A stretch of DNA of 64,000 nucleotides, taken from positions 140,727 through 204,726 of the forward strand of contig JQKK01000005.1 in assembly GCA_000746015.1 (NCBI GenBank), read 5' to 3'. Of this stretch, positions 53,701 to 61,784 are shown one piece after another (the stretch's first letter is position 1; the number at the start of each line of letters is the position of its first letter). This DNA is from Lachnospiraceae bacterium MA2020 (GTDB lineage Bacteria; Bacillota; Clostridia; Lachnospirales; Lachnospiraceae). The notes beneath the pieces were generated by a model. It was not told the origin of the DNA and searched no databases. It saw only the letters and a program-made list of their open reading frames with translations. Made by a program: the position numbers and the translations under genes.

Positions 53701-53795
53701 ATAAAAACCACTATTTGCCATATATAATTGCGGGAATATGCGCAGCTGTATTGATAATTATTGCAGTAATCCTTAAATTAATAAAAAAGAAATAA
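50730..53795 (+). CDS. Second large GLUG-repeat surface protein with coiled coil
   Basis: 1,021 residues from ATG 50,730 (GGGAGG upstream; 8-bp overlap with the transporter gene). Same architecture as the protein encoded before the transporter: signal peptide, GLUG beta-helix repeats (IGGIAGVN, VGGIVGHN, TGGVVGFN), a central coiled coil (ELNDTFGSSDDATQARIDAL..., DTLKSSDKAIRSQFDRL), more GLUG repeats, a beta domain and a C-terminal membrane helix ending LIKKK. The coiled coils share long matching stretches, so the two may form a hetero-oligomer. Confidence 0.85.
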   Translation: MSKARYYSRLAAVALSTAITIISVVPPRVEVWAASDINIGTAQELITFARESRDDVYTKGKTINITADIDLSGTDFSPIAIIAGNLEGNGHTISGVHFNSAASEAGFIRTVAESGVISNLKLEGDIEPSGSAENIGGIAGVNYGLITDCSYYGELDAEEAVGGIVGHNCEKGRIINCINSASINGTRRTGGVVGFNEGIVENCSNSGFINNVPSDVKKKESVSDDEEEESNIEKLDPDSFDLLKGDLKELIADTGKVNYTGGIAGASAGIVGNCQNTGVVGYPHIGYKTGGIVGYDRGILYSCENKGIVNGRKNVGGIVGQFEPYVENIYKDDSFDKVSDELNTMIDNVSELNDTFGSSDDATQARIDALRGTMDELRGTVSGYKSYYRSKDDVTTSEIRGYVDRLRGEIDDLELKKIPMKAGGLDNIKKDIKEIEELIDKARQAASLGVAVDMSAFLAKLKSLNKSLNNDISDEVYTIKNAAQAANKNIGKMADDMDDVRKASESLDDYLRGAYDSYKNDFRATDDDITSKTDTIANEMDALSDTLKSSDKAIRSQFDRLVNNMQDINKDLHNGFDELDDELSRIQNTKEIEDIFDDISDTKNAEPGKGVITDCENSGAVNADINGGGIAGFAGVDIDIQSDFEVVSAGQVSLKYDRTKKATIINSRNNGVVTVRNDYAGGIAGRMDLGAVESCENYGQITSTDGDYIGGIAGFADYVIRGCYSLANVSGNDYVGGIVGKGKYLYNNTSMTKLLGSGEKYGAVAGTVDEEESSCSANTYVDYGIGAIDGVTMTDNAEAVTYSQLITREGTPENFKTMKVTFIADGTIVAVIKKPYGGSISKEELPKLDGIGGKYGHWEDIDLSNIVSNMTVNAEYEKLRTTIASDEPFPVMLVSGNFYGNAHLTYVRQEAGSDNAPAGYKNVDKYVFDVENNVETDGQSYTVRVLADDYKDYYEAAVLKGDKLVPVPTSRDGRYMVFDMEDAGTFYIIKDKNHYLPYIIAGICAAVLIIIAVILKLIKKK

Positions 53796-53826
53796 TAAGT
53801 TTTGTAAAACTTAATACACAGTATGC

Positions 53827-53861
53827 TATACTAATGGGGTGTCGGATATCCGGCACTCCAT
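53827..53861 (+). promoter_or_regulatory. Extended -10 promoter and leader hairpin of the DUF1700 gene
   Basis: TG-C-TATACT at 53,824-53,832, then a 12-bp hairpin (53,834-53,845 with 53,850-53,861, loop ATAT) in the leader. Confidence 0.5.
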
Positions 53862-53892
53862 TATCATTATTAAGAAAAAATGAGGTCGATAT

Positions 53893-54369
53893 ATGACAAA
53901 ACAAGAGTTTTTGGAAGGACTGCAGAATGCATTGGCAGGCGAAGTTCCTTCATCAGTATTAAATGACAACATGCGCTACTATGAGGAATATATAGTTACA
54001 GAAATGCGCAAGGGAAAAAGCGAAGAAGAGGTCATGGAGATGCTTGGAGACCCACGTCTGATAGCCCGCACCATCATTGACACTACAAGCGGAGAAAACG
54101 CTGCGTATGCAGATAGTATAGACTACGATACCCGTGGGTTTAATGAAGAAAATGCCAGGGAAGAGGACAGGCAGGAGCAGTATGGTCCCAATATACACTT
54201 CTTTGGGGGATGGAAGGCAATACTCGCGCTATTTATAATATTTGCGGTGATCATAGGCGTACTCGCGCTGTTTGTGGGAGTCATCGGCTATATTTTATAT
54301 TTCTTTGGACCGGTCATCCTCATAGGATTGCTTGTGATGTTTTTCCTTTCAAGAACAGGAAAATTGTAA
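53893..54369 (+). CDS. DUF1700 membrane protein
   Basis: 158 residues. The N-terminal DUF1700 block (MTKQEFLEGLQNALAGEVP..., RYYEEYIVTEMRKGKSEEEV, LGDPRLIARTI) is followed by two hydrophobic helices near 109-133 and 135-153. These proteins are usually encoded with a PadR regulator and take part in envelope homeostasis; no PadR gene is adjacent here. Confidence 0.85.
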   Translation: MTKQEFLEGLQNALAGEVPSSVLNDNMRYYEEYIVTEMRKGKSEEEVMEMLGDPRLIARTIIDTTSGENAAYADSIDYDTRGFNEENAREEDRQEQYGPNIHFFGGWKAILALFIIFAVIIGVLALFVGVIGYILYFFGPVILIGLLVMFFLSRTGKL

Positions 54370-54570
54370 AAGAATTATACACAAAATGCAACAATCTATG
54401 TGTATTCGTAAGAAAACACATATTGTTCGTAAGAATTTAAACTAAATATTTGAAAAAAAGTGTTGTAATTTAAAAACAGCTATGATATTATAATCGCTGT
54501 AAAAAGAGTTTACCCTTCAAAAATTCTTTTTATGATAACCCCTTTATAAATATTTATACTCCCCTCATGA

Positions 54571-54598
54571 GTCCCGGCATCCCTTGCCGGGACTTTTT
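54571..54598 (+). terminator. Intrinsic terminator
   Basis: Perfect 9-bp GC-rich stem (54,571-54,579 with 54,585-54,593), 5-base loop, then TTTTTC. Confidence 0.9.
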
Positions 54599-54618
54599 CT
54601 TTTCGTTAGTCTTATTTC

Positions 54619-54647
54619 TTGACTATCAATCTCCCCTACATTAAAAT
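54619..54647 (+). promoter_or_regulatory. Promoter placing transcription start on the AUG (leaderless candidate)
   Basis: -35 TTGACT (54,619-54,624), 17-base spacer, -10 TAAAAT (54,642-54,647). Seven bases separate the -10 from ATG 54,655, and no ribosome site exists. Confidence 0.55.
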
Positions 54648-54654
54648 GAAATTT

Positions 54655-55815
54655 ATGAGAAAATTTAACCTTATTGCGCCTTGCCATTTTGGGCTTGAGG
54701 CGGTATTAAAAGCAGAAGTATCCGACCTTGGATACGAGATAGTAAAAGTTGATGATGGACGAGTTACATTTGCGGGTGACGCTGATGCTGTGGCGCGTGC
54801 AAATGTATTCTTAAGGACTGCCGAAAGAGTACTTCTTGAGGTGGGCGAGTTTGAAGCACGTACATATGATGAGCTTTTTGAAGGCACAAAGGCACTTCCA
54901 TGGGAGGAGTTTTTACCGGAAGATGCCAGATTTTGGGTAAAGAAGGCTTCTACTGTAAAGTCAAAGCTTTTCAGCCCGTCAGATATACAGTCGATCATGA
55001 AGAAAGCAATGGTAGAAAGGATGAAGCAGAAATACCATTGTGAGAGATTCGTAGAAGATGGAGACGACTATCCGGTGCGCGTTTTCCTTTACAAAGATAA
55101 GGTGACAGTAGCACTTGATACTACCGGAGATTCGCTGCATAAGCGCGGCTATAGAAAGCAGCAGGGACTTGCGCCTATCGCTGAGAATCTTGCAGCAGCA
55201 CTTATCAAGCTTACACCTTGGAGAGCAGACAGGATTTTGGTAGATCCATTCTGCGGAAGCGGTACTATCCCGATCGAGGCAGCCATGATGGCGGCAAATA
55301 TCGCCCCTGGCATGGACAGAGAGTTTACTGCCGAGACATGGACAAATATCGTTGATAAGAAGTGCTGGTACAATGTTATCGATGAAGCGCAGGATCTTGT
55401 AAATACTGATATCGAGACAGAGATACAGGGATATGATATCGATCCTGAGATGATCAAGATAGCAAAAGCAAATGCCGAGAGAGCAGGAGTAGACCACCTG
55501 ATCCATTTTCAGGCCCGTCCTGCAAAGGAGCTCTCACACGCCAAGAAATACGGCTTTATAATCACCAACCCGCCGTATGGTGAGCGTATGGAGGAAAAGG
55601 CTGCTCTTGTTCAGCTTTATGGAGAGTTTGGACAGGCATGTAAAAAGCTTGATACATGGTCAACCTATATCATTTCATCATACGAGGATACAGAGCGTTC
55701 ATTTGGCAAAAAGGCCGCTAAGAACCGTAAGATCTATAATGGAATGATAAAGACTTATTACTACATGTATCCGGGTCCAAGACCACCAAAGAGATCGGGA
55801 AGTGAAAATAAATGA
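54655..55815 (+). CDS. Class I SAM-dependent RNA methyltransferase (RlmL/YpsC-like, THUMP domain)
   Basis: 386 residues from ATG 54,655. N-terminal ferredoxin-like and THUMP region (1-160: LIAPCHFGLEAVLKAEV), then a Rossmann methyltransferase: motif I VDPFCGSGTIPIEAAM near 200 and catalytic IITNPPYGERM near 310. Family members make m2G in 23S rRNA. It begins an operon of four overlapping genes (amidase, RdgB, phosphodiesterase). ATG 54,646 is an alternative; neither has a ribosome site. Confidence 0.9.
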   Translation: MRKFNLIAPCHFGLEAVLKAEVSDLGYEIVKVDDGRVTFAGDADAVARANVFLRTAERVLLEVGEFEARTYDELFEGTKALPWEEFLPEDARFWVKKASTVKSKLFSPSDIQSIMKKAMVERMKQKYHCERFVEDGDDYPVRVFLYKDKVTVALDTTGDSLHKRGYRKQQGLAPIAENLAAALIKLTPWRADRILVDPFCGSGTIPIEAAMMAANIAPGMDREFTAETWTNIVDKKCWYNVIDEAQDLVNTDIETEIQGYDIDPEMIKIAKANAERAGVDHLIHFQARPAKELSHAKKYGFIITNPPYGERMEEKAALVQLYGEFGQACKKLDTWSTYIISSYEDTERSFGKKAAKNRKIYNGMIKTYYYMYPGPRPPKRSGSENK

Positions 55816-56819
55816 AACTTGTAGGCTTTTCGTGTGTTTTTTCAGCGGTGATGCTCGCGGCTATGGGGTTTTTCCTTGTAAAAGGTAATTCTATAGTGCT
55901 TGGAAGTCCGCGCCATGCAGGCGTATTTAATGTCGGTCAGGATGGCTACAGCGAAGCGGCATCGCTCATGAACAGAGAGTTTGACAGACAGGGATATGTC
56001 ACTATTCCTCTGCCGGAAAATGTTGGTGAAAGCGATATAACCATACAGAACAATCCTTACGATAAAACTGTATGGATATCCATCAACAACGTTTCTGAGG
56101 ACTATTATCATAAAAATCTATTTTCCGGAGATCTTGATAATATCGAAAGTATCAGATATGGCTATGAAGACGGGCTTGTGAGGATAGTGCTGAGCGCGGC
56201 TGACATATTTGAGCCTGTAAAGGAATTTGAGGATCACAGGCTCTATCTGAAGCTTGTGGCGCCGCATGATATATATGAGCATGTAGTTGTCATAGATCCG
56301 GGACATGGCGGAGAGAACCAGGGTTCTGCAGTATATGGCATTAAGGAAAATGACATCGTTGATGGCGTGACAGAGCGTCTGAAAAATATCGAGATGCCTT
56401 CTGGCATCGGAATCTATTATACGCGTGCTGCAGGAGAAGGGGCTGAGAACGAGGACAGGCTGCATATAGCAGAGACAGTTTCTGCAGACCTTCTTGTGAG
56501 CATACATACCAATGCAGACTCCATGAGCCGCACTACAACGGGCTGTGGTGCCGCTACGCTGAGTGCTGACAGTGCTATCGGAGATCTGTTTGGCAGAAGT
56601 GTTTCAGAAGCTACCGGGCTTGAATATGCAGGCGTACAGGATGGCTCAAACATGACCATACTTAAAGATGCCAATATGCCGTCAGTTCTTGTAGAGCTTG
56701 GATATATAACAAATAAAAAAGAAGCTGTGAAGATGGCTACAGAGGAGTTTCAGTCATCTGCGGCAGACGCTATTGCAAAATCTATAACGGAGTATTTTGA
56801 GAATGAGCAAACGAATTGA
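55812..56819 (+). CDS. N-acetylmuramoyl-L-alanine amidase (Amidase_3)
   Basis: 335 residues. Cell-wall hydrolase with an N-terminal anchor/signal helix (7-24), an AMIN-like beta region (about 60-150), and the zinc amidase domain: IDPGHGG (His165), Glu in GIKENDI, SIHTNAD (His232) and the catalytic VELGYITNKKE near 292. The loss of the usual longer segment after DPGHGG makes it slightly short. ATGA overlap with the methyltransferase gene. Confidence 0.9.
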   Translation: MKLVGFSCVFSAVMLAAMGFFLVKGNSIVLGSPRHAGVFNVGQDGYSEAASLMNREFDRQGYVTIPLPENVGESDITIQNNPYDKTVWISINNVSEDYYHKNLFSGDLDNIESIRYGYEDGLVRIVLSAADIFEPVKEFEDHRLYLKLVAPHDIYEHVVVIDPGHGGENQGSAVYGIKENDIVDGVTERLKNIEMPSGIGIYYTRAAGEGAENEDRLHIAETVSADLLVSIHTNADSMSRTTTGCGAATLSADSAIGDLFGRSVSEATGLEYAGVQDGSNMTILKDANMPSVLVELGYITNKKEAVKMATEEFQSSAADAIAKSITEYFENEQTN

Positions 56820-57423
56820 CAAAATAGTATTTGCGACGGGAAATAAAAATAAGGTGCGTGAGATCTCAGAGATCCTGGAGGGCTTTGAGATCCCGGTGCA
56901 GTCTATGAAAGATGCCGGAGTAGAAGTTGACATAATAGAGGATGGCAAGACTTTCGAGGAAAATTCGCTTATAAAGGCGAGAAGTGTATGGAACGTTACA
57001 GGCGGTCTTGTGCTGGCTGATGACTCAGGACTTGAGGTAGATGCGCTTAACAAAGAGCCTGGTATCTACTCAGCAAGATATATGGGTGAAGATACTTCAT
57101 ACCATATCAAAAATGCCAATATCATCGAAAGGCTGGAGGGCGTGAGCGATGATAAGCGTACTGCACGCTTTGTATGTGCGGTTGCAGCAGTATTTCCGGA
57201 CGGAAGTGAAAAGGTTGTCCGCGGCGTCATGGAAGGCCGTATAGGATACGAGGAAAAGGGAGAGAACGGATTTGGCTATGATCCGATCTTTATCCTTCCA
57301 AAATATGAAAAAACTACGGCTGAGCTTAAGCCGGAAGAAAAAAATGCGGAGAGCCATAGGGGAAAGGCTCTGAGAGCTATTAGAAAAGAGATAGAAGATT
57401 ATGAAAATACTAGTTGTCAGTGA
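56803..57423 (+). CDS. rdgB: XTP/dITP diphosphatase (RdgB/Ham1)
   Basis: 206 residues from ATG 56,803. Removes non-canonical purine triphosphates. Signatures: FATGNKNKVREI at the N-terminus, EDGKTFEENSLIKA, LADDSGLEVDAL, the PGIYSARY block, GFGYDPIFILP, and SHRGKALRA. Overlaps the amidase gene by 17 bases and the next gene by 23 bases. Confidence 0.95.
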   Translation: MSKRIDKIVFATGNKNKVREISEILEGFEIPVQSMKDAGVEVDIIEDGKTFEENSLIKARSVWNVTGGLVLADDSGLEVDALNKEPGIYSARYMGEDTSYHIKNANIIERLEGVSDDKRTARFVCAVAAVFPDGSEKVVRGVMEGRIGYEEKGENGFGYDPIFILPKYEKTTAELKPEEKNAESHRGKALRAIRKEIEDYENTSCQ

Positions 57424-57880
57424 CACACATGGACGGCGTGAAAACTTTAGGGCAGCTGTAATCAAGGAGCAGCCATTTGATATGCTCATTCACTGCGGAG
57501 ATGTTGAAGGTGATGAAGAATATATCAGCGAGATGGCTGAGTGCGAGGCAAAAATAGTTGCAGGGAATAACGACTTTTTCTGTGACCTTCCTCGTGAATT
57601 AGAGTTTGATGTCTGTGGGCATCATATTTTTATGGCACACGGACATACTTATAATGTTTCTGTAGGCACGCAGTACTTTAGGGAAGAGGCTGAGTACCGA
57701 GGAGCAGATATAGCTATATTTGGTCATATACACCGCCCTATAATGCAAAAAGACGGAGAGCTGCTTGTTTTAAATCCCGGCAGTCTTTCTTATCCAAGGC
57801 AGGAAGGAAGAAATCCATCGTATATTATTTTGGAACTTGAAGAAGGAAAAGCTCCAAAAGTATCGATCCAGTACCTTTAA
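57401..57880 (+). CDS. YfcE/MJ0936-type metallophosphoesterase
   Basis: 159 residues. Calcineurin-like phosphoesterase: metal ligands in VVSDTHG, HCGDVEG, GNND, MAHGHTY and GHIHRP; NPGSLSYPR near the end. Likely hydrolyses phosphodiesters; the natural substrate is unclear. Last gene of the operon, followed by a hairpin at 57,901. Confidence 0.93.
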   Translation: MKILVVSDTHGRRENFRAAVIKEQPFDMLIHCGDVEGDEEYISEMAECEAKIVAGNNDFFCDLPRELEFDVCGHHIFMAHGHTYNVSVGTQYFREEAEYRGADIAIFGHIHRPIMQKDGELLVLNPGSLSYPRQEGRNPSYIILELEEGKAPKVSIQYL

Positions 57881-57899
57881 AACTAATTTTTTATAACCT

Positions 57900-57924
57900 C
57901 AAAGCCCCGTAAAATGGGGCTTTG
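57900..57924 (+). terminator. Terminator after the phosphodiesterase gene
   Basis: Perfect 9-bp stem CAAAGCCCC/GGGGCTTTG with a 7-base loop; the T-run comes after a 7-base gap (GAGAACTTTTTT). Confidence 0.65.
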
Positions 57925-57966
57925 AGAACTTTTTTGAAAAAAATTAAAAAAAGTTTCAAAAAAGTG

Positions 57967-57995
57967 TTGACATGGTAGGTACGTTAAGCTATAAT
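57967..57995 (+). promoter_or_regulatory. Consensus promoter of the tRNA cluster
   Basis: TTGACA (57,967-57,972), 17-base spacer, TATAAT (57,990-57,995), 45 bases before tRNA-Pro. Confidence 0.92.
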
Positions 57996-58039
57996 ACTCC
58001 TTGTCGTCACGAGTTGAAGCGAACGAAAACAAGTCGAGA

Positions 58040-58114
58040 CGGGGTGTGGCTCAGTTTGGCTAGAGCGCCTGGTTTGGGACCAGGAGGTCGCAGGTTCGAA
58101 TCCTGTCACCCCGA
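58040..58114 (+). tRNA. tRNA-Pro (TGG)
   Basis: Complete cloverleaf: acceptor CGGGGTG/CACCCCG, anticodon stem CCTGG/CCAGG with loop TTTGGGA. CCA not encoded. First of six tRNA genes behind one promoter. Confidence 0.97.
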
Positions 58115-58129
58115 TTCAATAAGTGATAT

Positions 58130-58200
58130 GCGGGTGTAGTTCAATGGTAGAACACCAGCCTTCCAAGCTGGATACGTGGGTTCGATTCCCATCACCCGCT
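58130..58200 (+). tRNA. tRNA-Gly (TCC)
   Basis: Acceptor GCGGGTG/CACCCGC, anticodon loop CTTCCAA, normal D and T arms. Confidence 0.97.
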
Positions 58201-58227
58201 CTACTTTTGTCTTTATTTGTATAGTGT

Positions 58228-58301
58228 GTGTCTGTAGCTCAGCTGGATAGAGCATCGGCCTTCTAAGCCGAGGGTCCAGGGTTCGAATCCCTGCAGGCAC
58301 A
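58228..58301 (+). tRNA. tRNA-Arg (TCT)
   Basis: Acceptor GTGTCTG/CAGGCAC (one G-U pair), anticodon loop CTTCTAA, T loop TTCGAAT. Confidence 0.97.
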
Positions 58302-58333
58302 GTGGATAAACGAATTTTCGTTATTCCTTTTAT

Positions 58334-58408
58334 GGTGGGATTGGCGTAGTTGGTTAACGCGCCAGATTGTGGATCTGGAGATCAAGGGTTCGAGTCCCTT
58401 ATTCCACC
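58334..58408 (+). tRNA. tRNA-His (GTG)
   Basis: Acceptor GTGGGAT/ATTCCAC preceded by the encoded G-1 (58,334) opposite C73; anticodon loop TTGTGGA. Confidence 0.97.
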
Positions 58409-58438
58409 CTTTCTTTTTATTTAAAAGAAATACCGTTT

Positions 58439-58510
58439 AGGGCTATCGCCAAGCGGTAAGGCACAGCACTTTGACTGCTGCACTCGCTGGTTCGAATCCA
58501 GCTAGCCCTG
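58439..58510 (+). tRNA. tRNA-Gln (TTG)
   Basis: Acceptor AGGGCTA/TAGCCCT, D arm GCC-AAGCGGTAA-GGC typical of tRNA-Gln, anticodon loop CTTTGAC. Confidence 0.96.
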
Positions 58511-58548
58511 CTATCAAAGTTCATCATTGCCAACTAAATAATTATTAT

Positions 58549-58621
58549 GAGATACTAGCTCAGCCGGTAGAGCACCTGACTTTTAATCAGGGTGTCGCGG
58601 GTTCGATTCCCGCGTGTCTCA
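58549..58621 (+). tRNA. tRNA-Lys (TTT)
   Basis: Acceptor GAGATAC/GTGTCTC, anticodon loop CTTTTAA. Last of the cluster, followed by a strong terminator. Confidence 0.97.
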
Positions 58622-58630
58622 GATGTTAAG

Positions 58631-58669
58631 AGCAGAAATCTTTGTTGATCAGAGGTTTCTGCTTTTTTG
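58631..58669 (+). terminator. Terminator of the tRNA cluster
   Basis: AGCAGAAA (58,631-58,638) pairs with TTTCTGCT (58,656-58,663), followed by TTTTT. Confidence 0.9.
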
Positions 58670-58789
58670 TTTTTCTTAATTCTTAAACCTTAAATTTCCC
58701 TGTTTCTCTTTTAGACCATAATCATAATAGCAAATGTGCTAAGATTACTTTATGAAGGTGTTTGTAGATGCTCTTATGGGGGTGGGGCT

Positions 58790-58984
58790 ATGCTGAAAAC
58801 GGTTTTATTGATAGTGGGTATCATACTTATTTTTGCGGGATTTGCAGTAGATGTGCGCGGAGCAAGCAATGCAGGTCCAAAATGGGCTGTAAAGATAGTA
58901 GCAATAGTATTTGGGATTATATTTGTTGTGCTGTCTCTTATGATATTCGATGGGATGATCACACTTCCGGAACAATTTTATTAA
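58790..58984 (+). CDS. Small two-helix membrane protein
   Basis: 64 residues from ATG 58,790 (GGGGTGGGG upstream). Two hydrophobic helices (3-18 and 33-52) joined by VDVRGASNAGPKWAVK. Function unknown. Followed by an AT-rich 14-bp hairpin (59,001-59,032). Confidence 0.65.
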   Translation: MLKTVLLIVGIILIFAGFAVDVRGASNAGPKWAVKIVAIVFGIIFVVLSLMIFDGMITLPEQFY

Positions 58985-59000
58985 GTTGCTAGTCCAATAC

Positions 59001-59032
59001 GATTATTGATTTTTCGATAAAAATCAATAATC
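59001..59032. terminator. AT-rich 14-bp hairpin after the small membrane gene
   Basis: Arms 59,001-59,014 and 59,019-59,032 are perfect complements with a 4-base loop. T and A runs inside the stem could act as a weak bidirectional terminator. Confidence 0.5.
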
Positions 59033-59130
59033 TATACAATGATAAAATAGTTCAATAAGTTCAAAATGCACAGTTTGTACGTTAAAAGCAACTTTTTATA
59101 GTTATTTTATAGAAAAAACACAAAAAAACA

Positions 59131-59159
59131 TTGTGAAAAATTTGACTTTGTAATATTAT
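59131..59159 (+). promoter_or_regulatory. Promoter of pckA
   Basis: -35 TTGTGA (59,131-59,136), 17-base spacer, -10 TATTAT (59,154-59,159); leader of about 95 bases. Confidence 0.6.
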
Positions 59160-59261
59160 AGAAGCAGTGGTCACATTCCTTTATAGATTTTCGCTATGAA
59201 GTAAATGTTCTGCTATGATGTGACTTTAATAAAAGATTATTTCACCGGAGGTAAAGGTACT

Positions 59262-60875
59262 ATGTCAAACATTGATTTAACCAAGTACGGAATTACTGGA
59301 ACAACTGAAGTTGTTTACAATCCTTCTTATGAGTTACTTTTTGAGGAAGAAACAAAGTCAGATCTTACAGGTTATGAAGTAGGTCAGAACACAGAGCTCA
59401 ACGCTGTTAACGTTATGACCGGTATCTACACAGGTAGATCACCTAAGGATAAGTTCATCGTTATGGACGAGAATTCAAAGGACACTGTATGGTGGACTTC
59501 TGAAGAGTATAAGAACGATAACCACCCAGCTACAAAAGAGGCTTGGGATGCAGTTAAGAAGATCGCTCAGGAAGAGCTTTCAAACAAGAGACTTTTCGTA
59601 GTTGATGCTTTCTGTGGTGCTAACAAAGACACACGTATGGCAGTTCGTTTCATAGTAGAAGTTGCTTGGCAGGCACATTTCATCAAGAATATGTTCATCC
59701 AGCCAACAGCTGAGGAAGAAGCAAACTTCGAGCCTGATTTCGTAGTTTACAACGCTTCAAAGGCTAAGGTTGAGAACTACAAGGAGCTTGGTCTTAACTC
59801 AGAGACAGCTGTAGTATTCAACATCACAAGCCGCGAGCAGGTTATCATCAATACATGGTACGGCGGAGAGATGAAGAAGGGTATGTTCTCAATGATGAAC
59901 TACTACCTTCCACTTAAGGGCATCGCATCAATGCACTGCTCAGCTAACACAGATATGGAAGGTAAGAATACAGCTATCTTCTTCGGTCTTTCAGGAACAG
60001 GTAAGACAACTCTTTCAACAGATCCTAAGAGACTTCTTATCGGTGATGACGAGCACGGCTGGGACGACAACGGAGTATTTAACTTCGAGGGCGGCTGCTA
60101 TGCTAAGGTTATCGGCCTTGATAAAGAGTCTGAGCCAGATATCTACAACGCTATCAGAAGAGATGCTCTTCTTGAGAACGTAACAGTTGATGCAAACGGC
60201 AAGATTGACTTTGATGACAAGAGCGTTACAGAGAACACTCGTGTATCATACCCAATCAAGCACATTGAGAATATCGTACAGAAGGTTAATCCTGTATCTG
60301 CAGGTCCAGATGCACAGAATGTTATCTTCCTTTCAGCAGATGCATTCGGAGTACTTCCTCCAGTATCTATCCTTACACCAGAGCAGACAAAGTACTACTT
60401 CCTTTCAGGCTTCACAGCAAAGCTTGCTGGTACTGAGAGAGGTATCACAGAGCCTACTCCTACATTCTCTGCTTGCTTCGGTCAGGCTTTCCTTGAGCTT
60501 CACCCAACAAAGTATGCTGAGGAGCTCGTAAAGAAGATGGAGAAGAGCGGTGCTAAGGCTTACCTTGTAAACACAGGTTGGAACGGCACAGGTAAGAGAA
60601 TCACAATTAAGGATACTCGTGGTATCATCGATGCTATCCTTTCTGGTGACATCAAGAAGGCTCCTACAAAGAAGATCCCAATGTTCGACTTTGAGGTTCC
60701 TACAGAGCTTCCAGGAGTTGATCCTAAGATCCTTGATCCTAGAGATACATACGCTGATGCTTCCGAGTGGGAGACAAAGGCTAAGGATCTTGCTGGCAGA
60801 TTCATCAAGAACTTTGCTAAGTATGAAGGCAATGACGCTGGTAAGGCACTTGTTGCAGCTGGCCCAAAGCTTTGA
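59262..60875 (+). CDS. pckA: Phosphoenolpyruvate carboxykinase (ATP)
   Basis: 537 residues from ATG 59,262 (GGAGG about 13 bases upstream, with AAAGG nearer). Interconverts oxaloacetate and phosphoenolpyruvate with ATP/ADP. Motifs: [17 protein letters not shown]-loop [11 protein letters not shown] (242-252), [19 protein letters not shown], and [10 protein letters not shown]. Codon use is very C/T-biased (CTT, TCA, CTA avoided or preferred as in enolase), typical of a highly expressed gene. Closed by a bidirectional terminator. Confidence 0.97.
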   Translation: MSNIDLTKYGITGTTEVVYNPSYELLFEEETKSDLTGYEVGQNTELNAVNVMTGIYTGRSPKDKFIVMDENSKDTVWWTSEEYKNDNHPATKEAWDAVKKIAQEELSNKRLFVVDAFCGANKDTRMAVRFIVEVAWQAHFIKNMFIQPTAEEEANFEPDFVVYNASKAKVENYKELGLNSETAVVFNITSREQVIINTWYGGEMKKGMFSMMNYYLPLKGIASMHCSANTDMEGKNTAIFFGLSGTGKTTLSTDPKRLLIGDDEHGWDDNGVFNFEGGCYAKVIGLDKESEPDIYNAIRRDALLENVTVDANGKIDFDDKSVTENTRVSYPIKHIENIVQKVNPVSAGPDAQNVIFLSADAFGVLPPVSILTPEQTKYYFLSGFTAKLAGTERGITEPTPTFSACFGQAFLELHPTKYAEELVKKMEKSGAKAYLVNTGWNGTGKRITIKDTRGIIDAILSGDIKKAPTKKIPMFDFEVPTELPGVDPKILDPRDTYADASEWETKAKDLAGRFIKNFAKYEGNDAGKALVAAGPKL

Positions 60876-60895
60876 TAATTTAATTATGATATATA

Positions 60896-60930
60896 AAAAG
60901 GGATACCGTTTTGATGCGGTATCCCTTTTA
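60896..60930. terminator. Bidirectional terminator of pckA and the NifX-FKBP gene
   Basis: 12-bp perfect stem AAAAGGGATACC/GGTATCCCTTTT with a 10-base loop. Confidence 0.9.
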
Positions 60931-60947
60931 TAATGAGATGACACTTA

Positions 60948-61784
60948 TTAAGCAATCTCAACCATTTCGATTTTGAAGTTAAGTGCCTTTCCGGCAAGCT
61001 CGTGGTTTGCATCAAAGGTGATGCTTGTTTCATTCTTGTCGTAAACGGTTACTGGGAAATGCTGTCCTCTTGGATTCTGGAGGTAAAGCTTCTGTCCCTT
61101 TGTGAGATCCTCAGAACCCGGAACCTGCTCGATATCAAGTGTAATTACAGCACTCTCATCGCGCTCGCCATAGGCTTCTTCCGGCATAAGGTGTACATTT
61201 ACGATCTCGCCTGGCTTCATATTTGCAACAGCCTTGTCAAAGCCAAGGATCATCATGCCTGCTCCGCAAACGAACTCAAGAGGCTGTCCTCTGTCGTAAG
61301 AGGAATCAAACTGTGTGCCGTCATCAAGTGTACCCTGATAGTGTACCTTTACAGTCTTACCAACGTTTTCTCCGTCAAACTCGGGTACGTGACATCCGCA
61401 GCTTCCACCGCAGCCACATCCGCCTTCGTCATGCCCACAGCAGCATCCGCCATCTTCGTGGTGGCAGTTTACTCCTTCCGAGATAAGATTTCCTGCAAGA
61501 AACTCCTCTACAGCTTCATCTGCATTACCCTGAACGCCTGATACTACTTCAATGCCTGCCTCAACAAGTGCATTCTTAGCGCCGTCACCAAGACCGCCGC
61601 AGATAACTGCGTCAACATCACTTTCATCAAGGAATGCTGCCATTGCATCATGTCCTGAAGCAGTTGCATCAATTATTTCAGCAGAAGTCACCTTTCCATC
61701 AGATACTTCATAAATCTTAAAGCTCTTTGAATGACCAAAGTGCTGGAAAACTTCACCATTATCATAAGTTACTGCAATTTTCAT
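60948..61784 (-). CDS. NifX/NifB-type cofactor-domain - FKBP (SlyD-like) fusion
   Basis: 278 residues from ATG 61,784 (AAAGGAG upstream). Residues 1-105 are a dinitrogenase Fe-Mo cofactor domain (MKIAVTYDNGEVFQHFGHS, VICGGLGDGAKNAL). Residues about 118-148 are a Cys/His/Gly-rich linker likely to bind metal. Residues about 150-278 are a SlyD-like FKBP peptidyl-prolyl isomerase (KVHYQGTLDDGTQFDSS, LEFVCGAGMMILGFDKAV, MPEEAYGERDESAV). Probably a metal-handling chaperone. In SlyD the metal-rich tail follows the FKBP domain; here it precedes it. Confidence 0.9.
   Translation of the reverse strand: MKIAVTYDNGEVFQHFGHSKSFKIYEVSDGKVTSAEIIDATASGHDAMAAFLDESDVDAVICGGLGDGAKNALVEAGIEVVSGVQGNADEAVEEFLAGNLISEGVNCHHEDGGCCCGHDEGGCGCGGSCGCHVPEFDGENVGKTVKVHYQGTLDDGTQFDSSYDRGQPLEFVCGAGMMILGFDKAVANMKPGEIVNVHLMPEEAYGERDESAVITLDIEQVPGSEDLTKGQKLYLQNPRGQHFPVTVYDKNETSITFDANHELAGKALNFKIEMVEIA

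Noticed and set aside
58106..58300. 64-codon minus-strand frame across the tRNA cluster
   Set aside because: Antisense to three tRNA genes; its apparent protein similarity (GIEPTYPAWKAGVLPLNY type) is a well-known mis-annotation of tRNA antisense.
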